Shown here: positions 58,496 to 64,000 of the stretch, piece after piece
How positions within the stretch are numbered: position 1 is the first letter of the stretch
Layout of the letters: every line of letters starts with the position of its first letter
Source: Candidatus Cloacimonetes bacterium HGW-Cloacimonetes-2
Lineage (GTDB): Bacteria; Cloacimonadota; Cloacimonadia; Cloacimonadales; Cloacimonadaceae
Direction: 5' to 3'
Length of the DNA: 64,000 nt
NCBI GenBank assembly: GCA_002842035.1
Contig: PHBP01000009.1
Coordinates: 1 to 64,000, forward strand
Position numbers and translations under genes: made by a program
The notes under the pieces: model-generated
The model's database searches: none
Seen by the model: only the letters and a program-made list of their open reading frames with translations
Told to the model about the DNA's origin: nothing

Positions 58496-60043
58496 TCAGT
58501 GTTTAAAGTGGCGGACACCTGTAAATACCATTGCTATATCGAGCTCATCGCAAGCCCGGATCACCTCTTCATCACCTTTTGAGCCACCGGGCTGGATCAC
58601 GGCTTTGACACCGTTTTGATAAAGTTCGTCGATGGAATCGCGGAAGGGGAAGAAGCCATCAGAGGCACAGACAGCTTTGCTGAGATCGTGTTTGAACTTG
58701 ATTGCCTTCATTATGGCGATCGTAGTGGAATCCACCCGGCTGGTCTGTCCAAAGCCCATACCCATTGCACGGTCCTTGCCCACCAGCACGACTGCGTTTG
58801 AATTGAGATAGCTTACTGATTTCCAGCCAAAGATCATCGCTTCAAATTCCTCGGTGGAGGGCTGGCGACGGGTTACGACGCGCCAATCTTCGATGCTTTC
58901 TCCCACCAGATCCCAGTCTTGCACGAGGTAACCCCAGGTGAGGGCTCTCAGTTGGAAGGGATTACTGGGCTTGATGATAAATTCCGGATCAAAGCGGATC
59001 AGACGGCGGTCTTTCTTCTTTTGCAAGACTTCCAATACGCCTTCCTGATAGGCTGGAGCGATGATGATCTCCGTGAAGATCTTATTGATCATCACAGCAG
59101 TTTCCAGATCGAGCGGCTTATTTACCACTACGATACCGCCATAAGGGGAGATCGTATCTGTAGCAAAGGCTTTACGATAGGCATCCGCGAGCGAGAATCC
59201 GCTGCCTATACCGCAGGGATTGGTATGCTTAAAGATGATCACTGTAGGCTCATTGTAGAGCCTGATAGCCCTCAGGGCAGCATCGATATCCAGCAGGTTG
59301 TTAAAGGATAACACCTTGCCATGCACGAGATCCCAGCCCTGCCTGCGATCTGTGTAAAAACCGGCTCTTTGATGCGGATTCTCGCCATAGCGCAAGTCGT
59401 AATGCAGCGTGCAAGAGAGATCAATATATGCCGGTATCCGCGGGGCAATCCCGCCTTCGGCATGCTCTTCCTCGAGGAAATCCGCAATGTCCGCATCGTA
59501 ATGCGAGACCTTGGCAAAAGCCTTGAAAGCCAGATTGACCTTCCAGGAAAGCGGTACTTCACCGTCCTCTTTGAGATAGTCAAGAGTCGGCTGATAGTCG
59601 TTTGGATGAGTCAGGACGACCACGTGGCGGTGGTTCTTGGCTGCTGCTCGGAGTAGCGCCGGACCTCCAATATCGATATTCTCGATAATCTGCTCTTTGG
59701 TCGAGGTTGGATCAGCCAGGACTTTGGCAAAAGGATAGAGATTTACGACAACAATGTCGATATGATCTATCTGCAAGTCCTTCATTATCTTGGTGTGATC
59801 CGGATTGCTGCGGTCGGCAAGGATGCCGGCGTGAATCTTGGGATGCAGTGTCTTCACCCGTCCGCCCAGAATCTCCGGGAAGCCTGTAAGATCAGAAACT
59901 TCCACCACTACTTTGCAAAACTGCTTCAAGTGACGGGCTGTGGAGGACGTGGAAAGGATGGTATAGCCCAGCCGTTCCAGCTCCACCGCGATGGTTTCGA
60001 TCCCCGTCTTGTCGCTAACGCTGATCAAAGCATACTTTGTCAT
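58496..60043 (-). CDS. purH: bifunctional AICAR formyltransferase / IMP cyclohydrolase
   Basis: 515 residues, usual length. It catalyses the last two steps of IMP synthesis. N-terminal MGS-like IMP cyclohydrolase domain ('ALISVSDKTGIETIAVELERL', 'GGRVKTLHPKIHAGILADR'); C-terminal AICAR transformylase with 'FKHTNPCGIG' containing the catalytic Lys-His, and 'GVKAVIQPGGSKGDEEV'. Ends 'GVRHFKH'. The start overlaps the yihY stop by 4 bases. The tRNA-Ser follows downstream. purE lies in a separate operon. Confidence 0.97.
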   Translation of the reverse strand: MTKYALISVSDKTGIETIAVELERLGYTILSTSSTARHLKQFCKVVVEVSDLTGFPEILGGRVKTLHPKIHAGILADRSNPDHTKIMKDLQIDHIDIVVVNLYPFAKVLADPTSTKEQIIENIDIGGPALLRAAAKNHRHVVVLTHPNDYQPTLDYLKEDGEVPLSWKVNLAFKAFAKVSHYDADIADFLEEEHAEGGIAPRIPAYIDLSCTLHYDLRYGENPHQRAGFYTDRRQGWDLVHGKVLSFNNLLDIDAALRAIRLYNEPTVIIFKHTNPCGIGSGFSLADAYRKAFATDTISPYGGIVVVNKPLDLETAVMINKIFTEIIIAPAYQEGVLEVLQKKKDRRLIRFDPEFIIKPSNPFQLRALTWGYLVQDWDLVGESIEDWRVVTRRQPSTEEFEAMIFGWKSVSYLNSNAVVLVGKDRAMGMGFGQTSRVDSTTIAIMKAIKFKHDLSKAVCASDGFFPFRDSIDELYQNGVKAVIQPGGSKGDEEVIRACDELDIAMVFTGVRHFKH

Positions 60044-61119
60044 TCTTCACCTTCTTCATCTATAACATTTATAAATTCTTTAAGTTCACTGCGAGCGATG
60101 TAATCTTCCAGCTTTTTATTAAGTTTCTTGTCCGAATACATCTCCAGCGTAATACGCACCACGCGTTTGGGATCGCTCTTTGCTATCAGGAGTTTACCGC
60201 TCTGGTCTATCACGGAGATCAGCACGATCCCGCCAAGGATGATCACCCAGTTCAGATAGATCCACATCAAAGTAATTGGCAACACTGCCAGATAGCCATA
60301 CACAGCCTGCACATTGGTGAGATTGTAGATATACCAGTCAAATCCGCTTTTGGCAACCGTCCAGATCACCGTCGTCCAGAAAGCTCCTCTAAACAGAGCT
60401 CCCCGCTTCACACGGATCGATGGCAAGAGCATATAGAGCAGCATCAGGGCAAAGAACTGCAGGAAAAACGGGATGATATTGAGCAGTTGCTGCGTCAAAA
60501 AAGAATACTTCAAAAGCCTTGTTACCAATGGCATACTGCTGGTGGAAAAGAGCAGGATCATTATCATCAGCCCGATGATCAAAGTGCCAAAGAACTTGAC
60601 CAATTGCCCGATCCAATCCAGTTTTGGGCTCGTATCCATACTCAGAATGCGATCAAAGGTATTCCTGATCACCCTGAAGAGCGAATAGGAAGTCACAATC
60701 AGTAGTACAAAGCTAAAGATATTAAAGCCGGTGCGTTGCTGCAGCATCTCACCGATGAAGTGTGATACAGCCTCTGCCGAATTTGGCATCAAGTTTGCCA
60801 TCAAGAGCTCATTGAGCTTGCTCTTGACGTCCAGGAAAGGCAGCTCGGGCACCAGCATAATGATAAAAGTAATGAAAGGTATGAAGCCCAGCATCGTTAT
60901 ATAGGTCAGCGAGGCAGATTCTTTGAGCACTCCCTCTGAGGTCACCCGAATATACAATACGCGGATAAAGTGCCACGTGTTCTTCAGCATCTTACGGCGT
61001 TTCTCGGGATTTGAGATATGTTCATAAATCGTAAATAGATCGCTAAACGGCAGCTTCAGATATGCTAAAAGCGAATCCTTGATAGTGGTAAGCCAGGAAG
61101 CTCGTTTCTTGCGCATCAT
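60040..61119 (-). CDS. YihY/virulence factor BrkB family membrane protein
   Basis: 359 residues. After a cytosolic lead of about 70 residues come six membrane helices with family phrases 'SLTYITMLGFIPFITFIIML', 'PNSAEAVSHFIGEM', 'LFRVIRNTFDRILS', 'LMWIYLNWVIILGGIVLISV'. The C-terminal tail is charged. Formerly called RNase BN, but members are membrane proteins of uncertain role, sometimes tied to lipid or small-molecule transport. It overlaps the permease gene upstream and purH downstream by 4 bases each. Confidence 0.88.
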   Translation of the reverse strand: MMRKKRASWLTTIKDSLLAYLKLPFSDLFTIYEHISNPEKRRKMLKNTWHFIRVLYIRVTSEGVLKESASLTYITMLGFIPFITFIIMLVPELPFLDVKSKLNELLMANLMPNSAEAVSHFIGEMLQQRTGFNIFSFVLLIVTSYSLFRVIRNTFDRILSMDTSPKLDWIGQLVKFFGTLIIGLMIMILLFSTSSMPLVTRLLKYSFLTQQLLNIIPFFLQFFALMLLYMLLPSIRVKRGALFRGAFWTTVIWTVAKSGFDWYIYNLTNVQAVYGYLAVLPITLMWIYLNWVIILGGIVLISVIDQSGKLLIAKSDPKRVVRITLEMYSDKKLNKKLEDYIARSELKEFINVIDEEGEE

Positions 61120-62393
61120 TCCTCCCGCAAAGCCAAGACAGGATCGAGATTACCGGCTCTCACTGCCGGGAAGACGCCAAAGATCAGCCCTACTCCGACA
61201 GATACCATCAAAGCCACCCAGATCATCTGCATCGAAGCTGCAACCTTGATATCCAAAAATCCTGCCACCAGATCCAGGATCGCATATCCTGAGACAATCC
61301 CAAGCACTCCGCCAAGGCTGGTGATCATTACCGTCTGGACTAAAAACTGCACAAAGATATCGCGTCTTCGGGCACCGATCGCCAGTCTGACACCGATTTC
61401 TCGGGTACGCTCTTTGATTGATGCCAGCATTATATTCATAATCACGATTCCGCCCACCAAAAGAGAGATCACCGCGATCATCACAAAGATCGAAGAAAAG
61501 ATCATACTGCTCTGTTTCATCTGCTGCATCTGTTCAGTAGCACTTGCGACCATAAAGAGACGCTTCCCCTGCTTCAGGTTGAGCACCAGCTCTTCGACCT
61601 TTCTGCGAAGTGCAGGAGCAGTCTCGGTATCCTTTGCCTTTATCTCCAGCTCTGTGATCTTCAGCGCCGGAGAAAGCTTGTTGATCATAGTGGAGATCGG
61701 CACAAATGCCTGACGGTTGCGATATTCCAGAGGATTCCCGCCAAACCCGCCATTACCTTCCATAAACTTTTCGCTCATTACTCCAATCACGGTAAGCTGA
61801 TGCGTCGAAAGGGTGCTCTCAAATTCTCCGGTGCTCGTGTAAGACTGCGTTTCGATCCTGACTCCGACCTCTTTTCCGATCGGATCGCGCGAGCCAAAGA
61901 GTTCCCTCGCAGCGGTCGATCCCAAGACTACCACATTGTTGTTTTGCTCGATATCTATATGCTTGATAAATCTGCCTTTCTCGGGCTGCCATTCATCCAC
62001 CAGGGTCATATCCGGCATCACACCGGAGAGATCTGCATTATAGCTTTTTCCGCGCTGAGTCAGCTCCATCTCGCCGGCACCGACCTTGGGATTAAAGGCG
62101 GCCGCTTCCGGGATTTGAGAGCGTATAAAATTGATCTCTTTTAGGTCAAATTCTGCCTTGCCGCCTTTGCTAAAGTCATATCCCCAATTGCGTTGCACAT
62201 CGATCCTGCTCAGGCCTCCGCGCTCCATCATCCAAGCCATCGTGCTCTGGTTCATCCCGTTGATAATCGCCAGCACCACCATAATCGACATAACTCCGAG
62301 GATGATCCCAAAGATGGTTACGATGCTGCGGACCTTGCGGGTCCAGATATCCGAAAAGCCGATGTGAACTGATTCAGCCAGCGATATTGCCAT
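61116..62393 (-). CDS. ABC transporter permease, MacB/LolC-like
   Basis: 425 residues. First membrane helix (VRSIVTIFGIILGVMSIMVVLAI) at about 18-42, then a periplasmic MacB core domain of about 230 residues ('WLGV'-less; 'NNVVVLGSTAARELFGSRDPIGKEV', 'GVMSEKFMEGNGGFGGNP'), then an FtsX domain with three helices ('VMIAVISLLVGGIVIMNIMLAS', 'RTREIGVRLAIGARRRDI', 'VGVGLIFGVFPAVRAGNLDPVLAL'). It works with the ATPase at 62374-63057 as a mechanotransmission ABC transporter. The substrate could be a lipoprotein, peptide or macrolide. The start overlaps the ATPase end by 20 bases. Confidence 0.92.
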   Translation of the reverse strand: MAISLAESVHIGFSDIWTRKVRSIVTIFGIILGVMSIMVVLAIINGMNQSTMAWMMERGGLSRIDVQRNWGYDFSKGGKAEFDLKEINFIRSQIPEAAAFNPKVGAGEMELTQRGKSYNADLSGVMPDMTLVDEWQPEKGRFIKHIDIEQNNNVVVLGSTAARELFGSRDPIGKEVGVRIETQSYTSTGEFESTLSTHQLTVIGVMSEKFMEGNGGFGGNPLEYRNRQAFVPISTMINKLSPALKITELEIKAKDTETAPALRRKVEELVLNLKQGKRLFMVASATEQMQQMKQSSMIFSSIFVMIAVISLLVGGIVIMNIMLASIKERTREIGVRLAIGARRRDIFVQFLVQTVMITSLGGVLGIVSGYAILDLVAGFLDIKVAASMQMIWVALMVSVGVGLIFGVFPAVRAGNLDPVLALREE

Positions 62394-63057
62394 CTACTAT
62401 GGCTCCGTCCATTATCCTGATAATTCTGTCTGCCCGGGCTGCGACTGCCGGATCGTGGGTTACCATTATCACCGTATTGCCGTCTTTGTGCAAGCGGTTA
62501 AATATCTCCAGGATATCGCCTCCGGATTGTGAATCCAAGTTTCCTGTGGGCTCATCTGCCAAAAGGATAGAGGGGTTGTTGACTATTGCCCGGGCGATTG
62601 CCACCCTCTGGCGCTGCCCCCCGGAAAGCTCTGATGGTTTGTGCTTTAGCCTGTCTGACAGACCAACCGAAGCCAAGATCTCTATTGCTCTCTGAGTACG
62701 CTTGCGCAGCGAGTCTCCGGAATACATCAGGGGAAGCTCCACATTCTTTTGGATATTCAGATGCGGCAGGAGGTTAAACGATTGAAACACAAAGCCGATC
62801 TTCTTGTTGCGAATCTGTGCCAGCTCGCTTTTTGGCACCGCGCTGACAAGCTGCTCATCCAGATAATACTCGCCTTCTGTAGGGCGATCCAGACAGCCAA
62901 TGATATGCATCAGAGTACTCTTGCCGGAGCCCGAGGGCCCCATAATTGCCACAAATTCACCCTTTGTGATGCTGAGATCAAGACCGCAGAGCGCCCTCAC
63001 CTTGATCTTGCCAAGGCTGTAATCTTTGACCAGCCGGGAGAGCCGAATAACGTCCAT
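62374..63057 (-). CDS. ABC transporter ATP-binding protein, LolD/MacB type
   Basis: 227 residues from ATG 63057; the upstream TTG at 63063 is not needed and GGTGG precedes the ATG. Walker A GPSGSGKST, Q-loop 'FVFQSFNLLPHLN', signature LSGGQRQRVAIARAI, Walker B 'ILLADEPTGNLDSQ', H-loop 'VTHDPAVA'. The short length and 'MHIIGCLDRPTEGEYY' are typical of the LolD/MacB/FtsE group. First gene of the minus operon ending with rng. With the permease it makes a two-gene Type VII ABC transporter. Confidence 0.92.
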   Translation of the reverse strand: MDVIRLSRLVKDYSLGKIKVRALCGLDLSITKGEFVAIMGPSGSGKSTLMHIIGCLDRPTEGEYYLDEQLVSAVPKSELAQIRNKKIGFVFQSFNLLPHLNIQKNVELPLMYSGDSLRKRTQRAIEILASVGLSDRLKHKPSELSGGQRQRVAIARAIVNNPSILLADEPTGNLDSQSGGDILEIFNRLHKDGNTVIMVTHDPAVAARADRIIRIMDGAIVDGNIAG

Positions 63058-63304
63058 AATCAATATTCCACCTATCTTACTCAGTCTTTTTACAATCCCC
63101 TAATTGTCAAGCTGATTTTAGCTATGGAGATACTTTTCTTGGGCTTTGCCCCTAGCTTGTTGAAATCTATCACTTTCCATCTTTGAATTAGTCACGCCTC
63201 CGGGATTGCCGATTCCGTATAAACTGCTTATCTTTGACTACAGACAACCTTTCCAAATACTCAAATACCGGGCAGGACAAGCTGCTGCCTGATAAGGACT
63301 TGAT

Positions 63305-64000
63305 ATGAATAGCTATAGATTGACCCAAAGTTATGATACTTACTATGCCAAGGCTCTATTGCTTAGCCTGATGCTGTTGTTGCTGCTCAGCCCCCTGGTA
63401 GCGCTTGAACTAAGTGCTGAGATGGGCTATACGCGCAATACTATGAGCCTGAGTGGTGATGCCCCAGATGCTGCTCCCGATCTGGAAGCCCTTGAGGCTA
63501 AAGCTTTTATCGGGCTCAGCGCCAAGCAAAAGATCAGCGAGAGAATGATGCTGGGCGGCAAGCTCATCTACAATCGCCGCGACTATGCAATAGAAGATAA
63601 TGATCTGACTGCCAGTGCCGGTTACCTCGATCTGATGCTGCATCCAGTGATCCGTATCTATCCGCTGCAAATCTATGGAGGACCTACATTTGCCTTCAAT
63701 CTCAATTCTACCAGCAGCGGGCTCGATCCCTGGCACAATCAGGCGGTGGTGGAGAAATTTACCGGCATAATCCCCGGTCTTCACGCCGGAATCCGCTTTC
63801 CCGATGATCATAGCCTGCCTCTTACCCTCGATCTCTCATACAATCTCGATCTGATGCCCTATTCAGAGGCATTTGACAGGGATAAGTATCAGCAAAGAAT
63901 GAATTTGGGAATAGTGTTCAAGCTTGTGAACAGCTCTAACCGTCTGGAAGGTCTTTGGTGGGCTTTCAACAAGATTCCGGCGGAGATCAGATCCGGCCAA
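63305..64000 (+). CDS. outer-membrane beta-barrel protein, partial at the right edge
   Basis: 232 codons visible, no stop before the window ends. Signal peptide (ALLLSLMLLLLLSPLVALE), then alternating strands with aromatic pairs: 'LSAEMGYTRNTMSLSG', 'AFIGLSAKQKISERMMLGGK', 'YLDLMLHPVIRIYPLQIYGG', 'LPLTLDLSYNLDLMPYSEAF'. The pattern matches small outer-membrane barrels of the OmpA/porin-like group. The ATG at 63305 has AAGGAC upstream with 6-base spacing. Divergent from the LolD-type gene; the 240-base spacer between shows no other feature. Confidence 0.75.
   Translation, partial: MNSYRLTQSYDTYYAKALLLSLMLLLLLSPLVALELSAEMGYTRNTMSLSGDAPDAAPDLEALEAKAFIGLSAKQKISERMMLGGKLIYNRRDYAIEDNDLTASAGYLDLMLHPVIRIYPLQIYGGPTFAFNLNSTSSGLDPWHNQAVVEKFTGIIPGLHAGIRFPDDHSLPLTLDLSYNLDLMPYSEAFDRDKYQQRMNLGIVFKLVNSSNRLEGLWWAFNKIPAEIRSGQ

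Noticed and set aside
58309-58518. Minus-strand frame of 69 codons across the tRNA-Ser gene
   Set aside because: It runs straight through the tRNA and reads the typical tRNA-derived string; no ribosome site, no domain.

Overview
The window looks like a chromosomal segment of an uncultured Gram-negative bacterium of the FCB group, most likely a Candidatus Cloacimonadota (WWE1) member. This is inference. The clues are exported proteins ending in 'YPNP ... YNLRGQ' sorting/FlgD-like domains, an outer-membrane toolkit (LptE, LolA, Wzi-like and beta-barrel proteins), a C25-peptidase-like surface giant, a two-thioredoxin-fold disulfide oxidoreductase and a roughly balanced base composition. No phage, IS element, integrase or CRISPR array is visible.

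Layout: 1-4.3 kb has a cobalamin riboswitch driving an exported beta-propeller protein with a C-terminal sorting tail (BtuG-like idea), then two GT4-type glycosyltransferases. 4.3-14.6 kb (minus strand) is one tight seven-gene transcription unit: two giant paralogous membrane proteins (DUF6754-like) bracketing three uncharacterised membrane proteins, followed by the redox repressor rex and a B12-binding radical SAM protein. I regard this as the best candidate for an undescribed system. 14.7-15.6 kb is a flavodoxin-fold reductase with a probable frameshifted tail. 16.0-23.7 kb (minus) is an eight-gene operon lptE-rluB-ychF-ftsK-lolA-manC-tethered ferredoxin-SagB-type nitroreductase, closed by a clear terminator. 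23.8-26.4 kb (plus) has an HTH-EIIA fusion behind a perfect 14-bp palindrome, purE, a 50-residue membrane protein and an SGNH hydrolase. 26.4-35.5 kb (minus) holds two large exported surface proteins and a three-gene Wzi-like outer-membrane unit. 35.8-42.7 kb (plus) has rplU-rpmA, two small Cys-containing proteins, ileS and a zinc-ribbon/pseudokinase/sulfatase-modifying-factor fusion that seems to lack a normal start codon. 43.2-54.8 kb (plus) has the 2021-residue C25-like surface protein, a PDO, mutM, an exported transglutaminase and a FetAB-type ABC exporter. 55.0-63.1 kb (minus) has an ABC transporter of MacB/Lol type, yihY, purH, tRNA-Ser(GGA), sppA and rng. 63.3 kb to the right edge is the start of an outer-membrane protein.

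Six intergenic spacers carry one of three dispersed repeat families (A, B, C; two copies each). All are built on an 11-bp tandem unit next to an inverted repeat; in families A and B this places GATC once per helical turn. They are the second main observation. The recurring themes are cell-surface biogenesis, envelope redox chemistry and B12.
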